Shown here: one piece after another, positions 53,697 through 62,773 of the stretch
Position numbering within the stretch: the first letter of the stretch is position 1
Layout: each line of letters opens with the position of its first letter
Source: Achromobacter sp. Bel
GTDB taxonomy: Bacteria > Pseudomonadota > Gammaproteobacteria > Burkholderiales > Burkholderiaceae_B
Length of the DNA: 64,000 bases
Assembly (NCBI RefSeq): GCF_012928505.1
Contig: NZ_JABBJN010000010.1
Coordinates: forward strand, 62,001-126,000
Direction of reading: 5' to 3'
Notes under the pieces: model-generated
What the model was told of the DNA's origin: nothing
What the model saw: only the letters and a program-made list of their open reading frames with translations
Database searches by the model: none
Position numbers and translations under genes: made by a program

Positions 53697-54411
53697 ACCT
53701 TTCAGGGTTGAGACGCCGCATTTCCCCTTCGATCCAGTCCTGGACCTTTTGGTTCAGTTCTTCGGGGGTGAGTCCCTTGGATTCTATCGCGGGACCGATC
53801 GACAGGGTGACCATGCCGGGATATTTGACGAAAGCGTTGCGCCGCCAGCACTCCCCGGCGTTATGCGCCACGGGAATGACGACCGCGCCGGTGCGCGAGG
53901 CCAGCAGCGCGCCGCCCATCTTGAACCGCGCCGTCTTGCCCGGCGGCACGCGCGTGCCTTCGGGAAACAGCAGCGGCCAACGGCCTTCGTCCATGCGGGC
54001 CTGGCCTTGCTTGACCACTTGCTCGAAGGCGTCGCGACCCTTCGCGCGGTCGATGGCGATCATGCGCAGCAGCGCCAGGCCCCAGCCGAAGAACGGCACC
54101 ATGTGCAGTTCTTTCTTGTAGACGAAACAAACTTCGCGCGGCATGTGGGCCGGGAAGAACAGCGTTTCCCATGCCGACTGGTGCTTGGACAGGATCACGG
54201 CGGGGCCGTTGGGCAGGTTTTCCCAGCCCTTGACCTGCCAGCGGATGCCGCAGAAGACCTTGGCGCCCCAGATCGCCAGGCGGGGCCAGCCCACCGTCAG
54301 CTTGTAGCGCCAGTGCAGGGGCAGCGGCGCCCACAGGATGCAGGCGAAGGCGTAGGGGATGACCGTGACGGCCAGGAACAGGAAATACAGCAGCGAGCGT
54401 AGCCGGGCCAT
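53689..54411 (-). CDS. plsC: 1-acyl-sn-glycerol-3-phosphate acyltransferase
   Basis: A 240-residue acyltransferase with an N-terminal membrane segment (L-L-Y-F-L-F-L-A-V-T-V-I), motif I S-K-H-Q-S-A-W-E near residue 75 (H-x4-E instead of the common H-x4-D) and motif III F-P-E-G-T-R near residue 145. It makes phosphatidic acid from lysophosphatidic acid. It begins 4 bases after gmhB and ends inside the DUF45 gene start, so it is in the glyQ-glyS-gmhB-plsC operon. Confidence 0.9.
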   Translation of the reverse strand: MARLRSLLYFLFLAVTVIPYAFACILWAPLPLHWRYKLTVGWPRLAIWGAKVFCGIRWQVKGWENLPNGPAVILSKHQSAWETLFFPAHMPREVCFVYKKELHMVPFFGWGLALLRMIAIDRAKGRDAFEQVVKQGQARMDEGRWPLLFPEGTRVPPGKTARFKMGGALLASRTGAVVIPVAHNAGECWRRNAFVKYPGMVTLSIGPAIESKGLTPEELNQKVQDWIEGEMRRLNPERYV

Positions 54412-54415
54412 CGAA

Positions 54416-54955
54416 TCAATTGTCCTGGAGCAGGATGTCGGCCACGGCCGACAGGTCTTCGCATACGCGGGTGTTGTCGGGCAGGCCGCCCTTGGCCAGC
54501 GTCTTCTTGCCATTGCCGGTCTGCACCAGCCAGGGCGAGCAGCCGACGGACGAGGATGCCTGCAAGTCACGCAGCGAATCACCCACGGCCGGCACGCCGG
54601 CCAGATCGATGTCGTAGCGGTGGCCGATCTGCTCGAACATGCCGGGGCGCGGCTTGCGGCAGGTGCAATTGTCGTCCGGACCATGCGGGCACAGGAACAC
54701 GGCGTCGATGCTGCCGCCCACGGCCGCCAGCTCGCGCCGCATCTTGGTGTGGATGGCGGTCAGCGTGTCCATATCGAACAGGCCGCGCGCCAGGCCCGAC
54801 TGGTTGGTGGCGACCACCACCTTCCAATCCGCCTGTGTCAGCCGGGCGATCGCCTGCAAGCTGCCCGGCAGCGCGATCCATTCGTCGGGATTCTTGACGA
54901 ACGCATCGCTGTCCTGATTGATGACGCCGTCGCGGTCGAGGATGATCAGTTTCAC
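54416..54955 (-). CDS. gmhB: D-glycero-beta-D-manno-heptose-1,7-bisphosphate 7-phosphatase
   Basis: A 179-residue HAD phosphatase: L-D-R-D-G-V-I-N (residues about 5-12), T-N-Q-S-G near residue 52 and the zinc cluster C-P-H-G-P-D-D-N-C-T-C-R-K-P near residue 92. It acts in ADP-heptose synthesis for the lipopolysaccharide core. The start overlaps the glyS stop (ATGA). Confidence 0.94.
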   Translation of the reverse strand: MKLIILDRDGVINQDSDAFVKNPDEWIALPGSLQAIARLTQADWKVVVATNQSGLARGLFDMDTLTAIHTKMRRELAAVGGSIDAVFLCPHGPDDNCTCRKPRPGMFEQIGHRYDIDLAGVPAVGDSLRDLQASSSVGCSPWLVQTGNGKKTLAKGGLPDNTRVCEDLSAVADILLQDN

Positions 54956-57090
54956 TGTGCCAGCCTGGAAATGTCGGCCACCTGGTTCATCAGGCCATGC
55001 AGCTGGCTCAACAGGGCCAGCCGGTTGGCGCGCACGGCCGGGTCTTCGGCCATGACCATGACGTCGGCAAAGAACGCGTCCACCGGCTCGCGGGCCTGGG
55101 CCAGCGTGGAGAGGCTGCCGGCGAAGTCGCCGGCGGCAAGCTGGGCCTCGGCCTGCGGGCGCAGGGCGGCCACTGCGGCGGCCAGGGCCTTTTCCGCGGG
55201 TTCCACCAGCGCGGCGGCGTTCACCGCGCCGATCTCGCCTTCGGCCTTTTTCAGCAGGTTGCCGATGCGCTTGTTGGCGGCGGCCAGGCTGGCAGCTTCA
55301 GGCAGTTGCGCGAAAGCGGCGGCGGCGCGCACGCGTTCGGCCACTTGATGCAGCGGCGGCGTCAGCGCGATGACGGCTTCCACCGCGTTGCGGTCGAAGT
55401 CGTTGATCAGCTGGTTGCGGTAGCGTTCGTAGATGAAGGTGCGGACTTCGGCCAGCGTATCGGCCGGGATCTTGCCGGCGGGGAACGTGCCCGCGGCCAG
55501 GTCCAGCAGCCCGTCCAGGGACAGCGGGCCGTCTTCGCTGATCTTCAGCCAGCCGCCGGCGGCCAGTTGTTCGAAGGCGCTGATCAGGCCCAGCGCGGCG
55601 CGGCGCAGGCCGAAGGGGTCGCGTTCGCCGGTGGGCGCCAGGCCGATGGCCCAGATGCCGACCAGCGTTTCCACGCGTTCGGCGATAAAGAGCGTGGCGG
55701 CGGTCAGCGTGTCCTGGGTGACCGGCGTGTCGTAGCGGTTGCGGTACTGGGTGCGCAGCGCTTGCACGACACTGTCGGGCTCGCCGTCGCCGGCGGCGTA
55801 GTACGCGCCCATGATGCCTTGCAGCTCGGGGAATTCGCCCACCATGTTCGAACCCAGGTCGGCCTTGGCCAGCATGGCGGCGCGATCGGCGGCCGATATG
55901 TCGCCGCCCAGATGGCCCGCCACGCCGCGGGCGATGGCGCGCACGCGTTCCACGCGCTCAAGCTGGGTACCCAGCTTGTTGTGATAAACGATGGAGCCCA
56001 GTTGTTCGACGCGCGCGGCCAGCGGCGTCTTGCGGTCGGTTTCGAAGAAGAACTGCGCGTCGGCCAGGCGCGGGCGCACCACGCGCTGGTTGCCTTCGAC
56101 GATGTTCACCGGATTGTCCGTGTGCATGTTGCTCACGATCAGGAAACGGTGCGTCAGGCGGCCGGTAGCCGGGTCGAACAGCGGGAAGTACTTCTGGTTC
56201 AACCGCATGGTCAGGATCAGGCATTCCTGCGGCACTTGCAGGAACTGCTCTTCGAACTGGCCCACGTAGACGGTGGGGTGTTCGACCAGCGCCGTCACTT
56301 CGTCCAGCAGCGCGGCTACTTCCGGGTCGTCGCCCAGCGTGGCCGACAGGCGGCCGGCGTGATCCAGCAACTGGCGCTGGATCTCGTCGCGGCGGCCTTC
56401 GAAGGACGCCACGACGCGGCCCTTTTCCGCCAGGGTGGCGGCGTAGGCGTCAGCATCGGCGAACGACACCGGGCCGGTGCTCATGAAGCGGTGGCCCAGC
56501 GTGTCGCGGCCGGCGGTCAGGCCCAGCGCGGACACCGGCACCACGTCGGCGCCGAACAGCGCGACCAGGCCGTGCGCCGGGCGCACGAACTTGACGGTGG
56601 TGACGCCGTCGGCCAATTGGTAACGCATGACCTTGGGGATCGGCAGGTTGTTCAGCGCGGTGTCCAAGCCTTCCTGCAAACCCACGGCCAGTTGCGCGCC
56701 GGGGGCGGTGCCGCGGGCAACCAGGTAGTCCTGCTTGCCATCGGATTCGCGGTCCAGCGTGGACAGGTCGATGTTTTCCAGACCCTTGGCGGCCAGCTTT
56801 TTCTGCAACGCCGGGGTGGCCTGGCCGTCTTCGGTCAGGCCGATCTTCACGGGCATCAGCTTTTCGGCATAGGGCTGGTCAGGCGCCTGCGCCAGCACGG
56901 CGGACAGGTGCACGGCCAGGCGGCGCGGCGTGGAATACGCGGTCACGGCGCAGCCGTCGGCCAGGAGGCCGTGGCGCGCCAGCGTGGCGCGCACGCCTTC
57001 GGCGTAGGCCTGCCCCAGCTTTTGCAGGGCCTTGGGCGGGAGTTCTTCGGTCAGCAGTTCGACCAGCAGCGGGCGGATGTTCGTCGTCAT
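54952..57090 (-). CDS. glyS: Glycyl-tRNA synthetase beta subunit
   Basis: A 712-residue protein of normal length opening P-L-L-V-E-L-L-T-E-E-L-P-P-K-A-L, with the family segments L-I-L-T-M-R-L-N-Q-K-Y-F near residue 290 and D-P-F-G-L-R-R-A-A near residue 490 and the C-terminal anticodon-binding domain with F-F-A-D-V-M-V near residue 680. With GlyQ it forms the tetrameric bacterial GlyRS. It starts directly after the glyQ stop (TAAATG) and overlaps gmhB. Confidence 0.96.
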   Translation of the reverse strand: MTTNIRPLLVELLTEELPPKALQKLGQAYAEGVRATLARHGLLADGCAVTAYSTPRRLAVHLSAVLAQAPDQPYAEKLMPVKIGLTEDGQATPALQKKLAAKGLENIDLSTLDRESDGKQDYLVARGTAPGAQLAVGLQEGLDTALNNLPIPKVMRYQLADGVTTVKFVRPAHGLVALFGADVVPVSALGLTAGRDTLGHRFMSTGPVSFADADAYAATLAEKGRVVASFEGRRDEIQRQLLDHAGRLSATLGDDPEVAALLDEVTALVEHPTVYVGQFEEQFLQVPQECLILTMRLNQKYFPLFDPATGRLTHRFLIVSNMHTDNPVNIVEGNQRVVRPRLADAQFFFETDRKTPLAARVEQLGSIVYHNKLGTQLERVERVRAIARGVAGHLGGDISAADRAAMLAKADLGSNMVGEFPELQGIMGAYYAAGDGEPDSVVQALRTQYRNRYDTPVTQDTLTAATLFIAERVETLVGIWAIGLAPTGERDPFGLRRAALGLISAFEQLAAGGWLKISEDGPLSLDGLLDLAAGTFPAGKIPADTLAEVRTFIYERYRNQLINDFDRNAVEAVIALTPPLHQVAERVRAAAAFAQLPEAASLAAANKRIGNLLKKAEGEIGAVNAAALVEPAEKALAAAVAALRPQAEAQLAAGDFAGSLSTLAQAREPVDAFFADVMVMAEDPAVRANRLALLSQLHGLMNQVADISRLAQ

Positions 57091-58002
57091 TTATGCAGCC
57101 TCCCCGGCGGCCTGGTTGCGGCCCAGCATGGGAAAGCCCAGTCGTTCGCGAGATTCGTAGTAAGCCTGGGCGACGGCGCGCGACAGGTTGCGGATGCGGC
57201 CGATGTAGGCGGCGCGCTCGGTGACGCTGATCGCGCCCCGCGCGTCCAGCATATTGAACGTGTGGGCGGCTTTCAGCGCGGCCTCGTAGGCCGGCAGCGC
57301 CAGCGGCACGTCCATCAGGCGCTTGGCTTCGGCTTCGTAATCGTTGAAATGCGCGAACAGCATATCGGCCGACGAGTGTTCAAAGTTGTAGGTGGACTGC
57401 TCCACCTCGTTCTGGTGGAACACGTCGCGGTACAGCACGCGGTTGCCGTTGGCGCCTTCCGTCCAGACCAGGTCGTACACGCTTTGCACGTCCTGCAGGT
57501 ACATGGCCAGGCGCTCCAGGCCGTAGGTGATTTCACCCGTGGTCGGCGTGCAGTCCAGGCCGCCCACTTGCTGGAAATAGGTGAACTGCGTGACTTCCAT
57601 GCCGTTCAGCCAGACTTCCCAGCCCAGGCCCCAGGCGCCCAGCGTCGGGTTTTCCCAGTCGTCCTCGACGAAGCGGATGTCGTGCTGCGTCGGGTCGATG
57701 CCCAGCGCTTTCAGCGAACCGATGTACAGGTCCAGGATTTCCGGGGGCGCCGGCTTCAGCACGACCTGGTACTGGTAATAATGCTGCAGGCGGTTGGGGT
57801 TCTCGCCGTAGCGGCCATCCTTGGGTCGGCGCGAGGGCTGCACATACGCGGCGCGCCACGGCTCCGGGCCGATCGCGCGCAGGAATGTGGCCGTGTGCGA
57901 GGTGCCGGCGCCGACTTCCATGTCGTAGGGTTGCAGCAGGGCGCAACCCTGCTTGTCCCAGTATTCCTGGAGCGTAAGGATGATTTGCTGAAAGGTGAGC
58001 AT
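57091..58002 (-). CDS. glyQ: Glycyl-tRNA synthetase alpha subunit
   Basis: A 303-residue catalytic subunit opening [15 protein letters not shown], with [10 protein letters not shown] near residue 26 and [13 protein letters not shown] near residue 57. The start follows 52 codons of a longer frame with no conserved sequence. It leads the operon glyQ-glyS-gmhB-plsC-DUF45, and is divergent from a crotonase across 258 bases. Confidence 0.96.
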   Translation of the reverse strand: MLTFQQIILTLQEYWDKQGCALLQPYDMEVGAGTSHTATFLRAIGPEPWRAAYVQPSRRPKDGRYGENPNRLQHYYQYQVVLKPAPPEILDLYIGSLKALGIDPTQHDIRFVEDDWENPTLGAWGLGWEVWLNGMEVTQFTYFQQVGGLDCTPTTGEITYGLERLAMYLQDVQSVYDLVWTEGANGNRVLYRDVFHQNEVEQSTYNFEHSSADMLFAHFNDYEAEAKRLMDVPLALPAYEAALKAAHTFNMLDARGAISVTERAAYIGRIRNLSRAVAQAYYESRERLGFPMLGRNQAAGEAA

Positions 58003-58260
58003 AGGATTCTTGGAATTCGACTCGCCGGGCAAGGCTTGCCTTGGGCGTGGGAAACCCGGCATTTTAACTGGCCCGGGCCGGTCCTGTTTCGCGATCGCCG
58101 TTGGGCGGTTACATCTACGTTCTTTGGACGCCGCGGCGGGCGCCGGCTGCGCCCGCAAACCAATGATCGTATGATTCCAGGTTGAGCCTCAAGTCTTATA
58201 TAAAACCCGGAACCCGACGACACCCCGGGATTTTCGAGAATTCCTGGAAGGAGCAGTCCC

Positions 58261-59028
58261 ATGTCAGACCTGATCACGGTGGAAGTTACCGACGGCATCC
58301 AGATCATCACGATCAACCGCCCGGAAGCCAAGAACGCCATCAACCTGGAAACCGCCCAAGCCATGGCCGCCGCGCTGGACCAGTTGGATAGCCGCGACGA
58401 CATCCGCATCGGCATCCTGACGGGTGGCGGCGGCACGTTCTCGTCGGGCATGGACTTGAAGGCGTTTGCCAAATCGGGCCAGCGCCCCTACGTGGAAGGC
58501 CGTGGTTTTGCCGGCTTGAACGAAAGGCCGCCCAAGAAACCGCTGATCGCGGCCGTGGAAGGCTACGCCTTGGCCGGCGGTTGCGAAATGGCCCTGGCCT
58601 CCGACCTGATCGTGGCGGCCAGCAACGCCAAGTTCGGCCTGCCCGAGGTCAAGCGCGGCCTGGTGGCCGGCGCCGGCGGCATGCTGCGCTTGCCGCGCCG
58701 CCTGCCGTACCACATCGCCATGGAAGTGATCCTGACGGGCGAAATGCTCAGCGCCGAACGCGCCTACTCGTTCGGCCTGGTCAACCGCCTGACCGAACCG
58801 GGTGGCGCCCTGGCCGGTGCGCTGGAACTGGCGCGCGCCATCGTCGAGAACGGCCCGCTGGCCGTGCAGACCGCCAAGAGCATCGTGTCGCAGTCCGGGG
58901 ATTGGGAGCAGGAAGGCATGTTTGACCGCCAGCGCCCTCTGATCGCGCACATCTTCTCGTCGGCCGACGCAAAAGAAGGCGCCACGGCTTTCGCCGAGAA
59001 GCGCAAGCCGGTCTGGCAAGGTAAATAA
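58261..59028 (+). CDS. Enoyl-CoA hydratase/isomerase (crotonase) family protein
   Basis: A 255-residue crotonase. The oxyanion-hole segments are F-S-S-G-M-D-L-K-A-F near residue 60 and A-L-A-G-G-C-E-M-A near residue 107; the two catalytic Glu positions are the E in G-G-C-E and the E in L-P-E-V near residue 130. It would hydrate enoyl-CoA or a related CoA ester; the exact substrate is not clear. AAGGAG precedes the start. The 84-base repeat array follows its stop by 9 bases. Confidence 0.9.
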   Translation: MSDLITVEVTDGIQIITINRPEAKNAINLETAQAMAAALDQLDSRDDIRIGILTGGGGTFSSGMDLKAFAKSGQRPYVEGRGFAGLNERPPKKPLIAAVEGYALAGGCEMALASDLIVAASNAKFGLPEVKRGLVAGAGGMLRLPRRLPYHIAMEVILTGEMLSAERAYSFGLVNRLTEPGGALAGALELARAIVENGPLAVQTAKSIVSQSGDWEQEGMFDRQRPLIAHIFSSADAKEGATAFAEKRKPVWQGK

Positions 59029-59524
59029 AACTATGAGCCCCCACGCCGCACGCGCTGCGCGCGCTTGCTGCCCCCCGAGGGGGCGCCTTTTGCCTTGGGG
59101 CGGCCCGGCGGCAAAAGAGGGCCCCCACGCCGCACTCGCTGCGCTCGCTTGCTGCCCCCCGAGGGGGCGCCTTTTACCTTGGGGCGGCCCGGCGGCAAAA
59201 GAGGGCCCCCACGCCGCGCGCGCTGTGCGCGCTTGCTGCCCCCCGAGGGGGCGCCTTTTGCCTTGGGGCGGCCCGGCGGCAAAAGAGGGCCCCCACGCCG
59301 CACGCGCTGTGCGCGCTTGCTGCCCCCCAAGGGGGCGCCTTTTGCCTTGGGGCGGCCCGGCGGCAAAAGAGGGCCCCCACGCCGCGCGCGCTGCGCGTGC
59401 TTGCTGCCCCCCGAGGGGGCGCCTTTTGCCTTGGGGCGGCCCGGCGGCAAAAGATATCTTTTCTCCACTGCGGCTGGCTTGTCAGGTTGGCCGTGTTTCC
59501 CTGTTTTTTAGCTCGTAAATCGCC
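59029..59524. other. Gene-free stretch filled by an 84-base repeat array
   Basis: The 496 bases between the crotonase and fumarase genes hold the five-copy repeat (59038-59454) and then about 70 bases of ordinary leader before fumarase, with no clear promoter boxes. Long frames on both strands here are an artefact of the repeat length being a multiple of 3 without stops. Confidence 0.85.
59038..59454 (+). repeat. Five-copy tandem array of an 84-base hairpin-rich repeat
   Basis: Units start at 59038, 59122, 59206, 59290 and 59374, each 84 bases (the last lacks 4 or so bases), with only a few substitutions between copies. Each unit contains GCCCCC-N3-GGGGGC, an alternating GCGCGC arm, and CTTTTGCC-N15-GGCAAAAG, so it can fold into two or three hairpins. 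A shortened inverted relative lies at 51051-51096. Confidence 0.95.
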
Positions 59525-61048
59525 ATGTCCGTCATCATTAAAGAAGAAGACCTTATCCAGTCGATAGCCGATGGCATCCAGTTCATCAGCTACTACCATC
59601 CCGTGGATTACATCCGCCATCTGGCGCGCGCCTATGAACGCGAGGAAAGCCCCGCCGCGCGCGACGCGATGGCGCAGATCCTGACCAATTCGCGCATGTG
59701 CGCCGAAGGCAAGCGCCCGTTGTGCCAGGACACCGGCATCGTCAACGTCTTCCTGAAGATCGGCATGAGCGTGCGCTTCGACACCAAGCGCACTCTGCAG
59801 GAACTCTGTGACGAAGGCGTGCGCCGCGGCTACCTGAACCCGGACAATCCGCTGCGCGCCTCGGTGCTGGACGATCCGCTGTTCGCGCGCAAGAACACGC
59901 GCGACAACACGCCCTGTATCCTGCACGTCGAACTTGTCCAGGGTGACAAGGTCGACGTGCAGATCGCTTCCAAGGGCGGCGGTTCTGAAAACAAGACCAA
60001 GTTCGCCATGCTGAACCCCAGCGATTCGCTGGTGGACTGGGTGTTGAAGACGGTCCCGACGATGGGCGCCGGCTGGTGCCCCCCGGGCATGCTCGGCATC
60101 GGCGTCGGCGGCACCGCTGAAAAAGCCATGCTGATGGCCAAGCAGTCGTTGATGGAAGACATCGACATGTACGAACTGCTGGCCCGCGGCCCGCAGAACA
60201 AGCTGGAAGAACTGCGCATTGAGCTGTACGAAAAGGTCAACGCGCTGGGCATCGGCGCGCAGGGCCTGGGCGGCCTGACGACCGTGCTGGACGTCAAGAT
60301 CAGCACCTTCCCGACGCATGCGGCCTCCAAGCCGGTCGCGATGATCCCGAACTGCGCCGCTACGCGCCACGCGCACTTCGAGCTGGACGGCTCGGGCCCC
60401 GCGCGGCTGGATCCGCCGTCGCTGTCGGAATGGCCGGAAGTGCATTGGGCCCCCGATTACAACAAGTCCAAGCAGGTCGACCTGAATACGCTGACGAAGG
60501 AAGAAGTCGCCAGCTGGAAGCCGGGCCAGACATTGCTGCTGTCGGGCAAGATGTTGACCGGCCGCGACGCCGCGCACAAGCGCATCCAGGACATGCTGGC
60601 CAAGGGAGAGCCGCTGCCGGTGGACTTCACCAACCGCGTGATCTATTACGTGGGTCCGGTGGATCCGGTGGGCGACGAAGTGGTCGGCCCCGCCGGCCCC
60701 ACGACCGCCACCCGCATGGACAAGTTCACCGACATGATGCTGGAGAAGACCGGCCTGATCTCCATGATCGGCAAGTCGGAACGCGGCCCGGTCGCCATCG
60801 AAGCGATCAAGAAGCACGGTTCGGCCTACCTGATGGCCGTCGGCGGCGCGGCCTACCTGGTGTCCAAGGCCATCCGCGGCGCCAAGGTGCTGGGTTTTGC
60901 CGACCTGGGCATGGAAGCCATCTATGAGTTCGACGTGAAGGACATGCCGGTGACCGTGGCGGTGGACGCCCAGGGCACCTCGGTCCACACGACGGGCCCC
61001 AAGGAATGGCAGGCCAAGATCGGCAAGATCCCGGTGGCCGTGGCGTAA
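59525..61048 (+). CDS. Class I fumarate hydratase (4Fe-4S)
   Basis: A 507-residue single-chain class I fumarase (FumA/FumB type). The three cluster cysteines fit P-L-C-Q-D-T-G near residue 65, G-W-C-P-P-G-M near residue 184 and P-N-C-A-A-T near residue 277, and the C-terminal domain has T-G-R-D-A-A-H near residue 345. It interconverts fumarate and malate in the TCA cycle and is oxygen-sensitive. A strong terminator follows. The repeat array separates it from the gene before. Confidence 0.94.
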   Translation: MSVIIKEEDLIQSIADGIQFISYYHPVDYIRHLARAYEREESPAARDAMAQILTNSRMCAEGKRPLCQDTGIVNVFLKIGMSVRFDTKRTLQELCDEGVRRGYLNPDNPLRASVLDDPLFARKNTRDNTPCILHVELVQGDKVDVQIASKGGGSENKTKFAMLNPSDSLVDWVLKTVPTMGAGWCPPGMLGIGVGGTAEKAMLMAKQSLMEDIDMYELLARGPQNKLEELRIELYEKVNALGIGAQGLGGLTTVLDVKISTFPTHAASKPVAMIPNCAATRHAHFELDGSGPARLDPPSLSEWPEVHWAPDYNKSKQVDLNTLTKEEVASWKPGQTLLLSGKMLTGRDAAHKRIQDMLAKGEPLPVDFTNRVIYYVGPVDPVGDEVVGPAGPTTATRMDKFTDMMLEKTGLISMIGKSERGPVAIEAIKKHGSAYLMAVGGAAYLVSKAIRGAKVLGFADLGMEAIYEFDVKDMPVTVAVDAQGTSVHTTGPKEWQAKIGKIPVAVA

Positions 61049-61068
61049 GCGTATACGGCATACGAAGA

Positions 61069-61099
61069 CGGCCGCTGGAATCCAGCGGCCGTTTTTTTT
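61069..61099 (+). terminator. Rho-independent terminator of fumarase
   Basis: CGGCCGCTGG-N3-CCAGCGGCCG followed by eight T residues, 20 bases after the fumarase stop. Confidence 0.9.
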
Positions 61100-61102
61100 G
61101 CC

Positions 61103-62032
61103 TTATCCCGCTTGCAGCACCTGCAGGACGTTGCGCGCCGCGCCCACGCCCATCTTCACGTAGGCATCGTGCGTGACGCCGCCCACGTGGGGGCTCAGGA
61201 TCAGCCGCCGCTGACCCTGGAAGCAATGCGCGGCCGGCGGCGGTTCCTGCTGGAAGCTGTCCAGGCCGGCGCATCCCACTTTGCCGCTACGCACGGCGGC
61301 AAGCAGGTCGGCTTCATTGACCAGGCCGCCGCGCGCGGTGTTGACCAGCAGCACGCCGTCGCGGCACTGCGCCAGCGTGGCGGCGTTGATCAGGTCGCGG
61401 TTGCCGTCCGTCAGCGGGCAGTGCAGCGAGATCGCGTCCGCCTCGGCCCACAGCCGGGGCAGGCTGACCGTTTCGATCCAGGGCGGGACGTCCTTGGCGT
61501 AGGGGTCGTGTCCGATCACCCGCATGTCCATGGCGTGCGCCACGGCGGCCACGCGCAGGCCGATGGCGCCCAGACCCACCAGGCCGATGCAACGCCCCGC
61601 CAGTTCGATGCTCTTGTGCGTGGCCTTGTCCCAGTGGCCGGCATGCATGCGGGCGTCCAGCGGCACGACGGATTTGGCGCAGGCCAGCAGCAGCGCGATG
61701 GCGTGTTCGGCCACCGCCGCGGCATTGGCGCCCGCGGCGGTCTTTACTGCGATGCCGCGCGCGCTGGCCGCCGCGCTATCGATGGTGTCGATGCCGCTGC
61801 CGTGCTTGGAAATCACGCGCAGCGACCTGGCCGCGTGGATCAGCGCCGCGCTGACCCGGCCGTAGCGGACGATCATCGCGACGGGGTCGTGCTGGCGCAC
61901 CAGCGTCAGCAGGTCGTCTTCGGTCGGTCGGGGGCCGGCATAGACCAGGCGGTAGCCCTCCAGCACGCGCACGGCCTCGTCCGCCAGGTCGGCGCCGGTC
62001 ACCAGCACGACGGATTGCGCGCCGGCAGTCAT
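61103..62032 (-). CDS. D-2-hydroxyacid dehydrogenase (NAD-dependent)
   Basis: A 309-residue enzyme of the phosphoglycerate-dehydrogenase family. G-L-V-G-L-G-A-I-G near residue 146 binds NAD; the active-site Arg is in V-N-T-A-R-G-G near residue 230, the Glu is in Q-E-P near residue 260 and the His is in S-P-H-V-G-G near residue 281. It reduces or oxidises a 2-oxo/2-hydroxyacid. The start overlaps the RraA-family stop (ATGA). With RraA-type aldolase and Bug receptor it forms a small catabolic operon. Confidence 0.9.
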   Translation of the reverse strand: MTAGAQSVVLVTGADLADEAVRVLEGYRLVYAGPRPTEDDLLTLVRQHDPVAMIVRYGRVSAALIHAARSLRVISKHGSGIDTIDSAAASARGIAVKTAAGANAAAVAEHAIALLLACAKSVVPLDARMHAGHWDKATHKSIELAGRCIGLVGLGAIGLRVAAVAHAMDMRVIGHDPYAKDVPPWIETVSLPRLWAEADAISLHCPLTDGNRDLINAATLAQCRDGVLLVNTARGGLVNEADLLAAVRSGKVGCAGLDSFQQEPPPAAHCFQGQRRLILSPHVGGVTHDAYVKMGVGAARNVLQVLQAG

Positions 62033-62721
62033 AGCGATTCCCCGGCACGCAGGACGCCAGCGGCGCGCAACGCGTCCGCGAGCCACGGCGCGCCGAGCTT
62101 GCCCGCCTTGATCTCTGCGATGCGGCGCGCTTCGGCCTCCACTTTCTGCTGAGCCAGCACCAGGGCGTCGGCGACGTTCTCGCGCGGCACGACCACCACG
62201 CCGTCGGCGTCGCCGACGATCAGGTCGCCGGGATTGACCGTGACGCCCGCAAGCGACACCGGCCAGTTCACGCGGCCGGGCAGGCCCTTGGTCGGTCCGT
62301 TGGGGTTGGTGCCCACGGAGAATACGGGGAAACCGCTTTCAATGATCTCGTCGGAATCGCGCACGGCGGCGTCGACCACGAAGCCCGCCAATCCGCCGGC
62401 CTGCGCCTGCGTCGTCATGATGGTGCCGCACAGCGCGGCCGTGCGGTCGCCCTTGCCCTCGACGACGATGACGTCGCCAGGTTGCGCCAGGGCCAGCGCG
62501 GCATGGAACATCAGGTTGTCGCCGGGACGCAGTTCAACGGTGAAGGCGGGGCCGGCGACTTTCATCCGCGGCGACAGCGGGGTGATGCGGCCGCCCAGCG
62601 CGCCGCGGCGGCCGCCTACGTCGGCGAGGATGGCGGCTTGAAATCGGCTGGCGGCTCGGACCAGTTCGGGGCTGACGCGCTGGATGTCGCGGCGGATGGG
62701 AGGGAGGGATGTTTCGCTCAT
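62029..62721 (-). CDS. RraA-family protein, probable 4-hydroxy-4-methyl-2-oxoglutarate/4-carboxy-4-hydroxy-2-oxoadipate aldolase
   Basis: A 230-residue RraA-fold protein. It has D-V-G-G-R-R-G-A-L near residue 35, the segment A-L-C-G-T-I-M-T-T-Q-A near residue 95 and F-V-V-D-A-A-V-R-D near residue 113 with the Arg-Asp pair of the aldolases. These class II aldolases split substituted oxo-dicarboxylates to pyruvate plus an oxoacid. Coupled to a hydroxyacid dehydrogenase and downstream of a Bug receptor, an aldolase role fits better than RNase E inhibition. Confidence 0.88.
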   Translation of the reverse strand: MSETSLPPIRRDIQRVSPELVRAASRFQAAILADVGGRRGALGGRITPLSPRMKVAGPAFTVELRPGDNLMFHAALALAQPGDVIVVEGKGDRTAALCGTIMTTQAQAGGLAGFVVDAAVRDSDEIIESGFPVFSVGTNPNGPTKGLPGRVNWPVSLAGVTVNPGDLIVGDADGVVVVPRENVADALVLAQQKVEAEARRIAEIKAGKLGAPWLADALRAAGVLRAGESL

Positions 62722-62773
62722 GATGGGGGCTTTGATGGCGGGAGGGGATCGAAGGAAATTCGGAGAGTCGGGA

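Noticed and set aside
54997-58185. A 1062-codon frame on the plus strand opposite glyS and glyQ.
   Set aside because: It is antisense to two certain genes. Such frames are common in G+C-rich DNA with third-position G/C, and the product shows no domain.
59038-59454. The 84-base array as a CRISPR.
   Set aside because: Units are contiguous with no unique spacers, far longer than CRISPR repeats, and no cas gene is present.
59031-59518. Long reading frames on both strands across the repeat array (Pro/Gly/Arg-rich proteins).
   Set aside because: The 84-base unit is a multiple of 3 and lacks stops in several frames, so tandem copies give open frames in many phases. The products are low-complexity and none has a ribosome-binding site.
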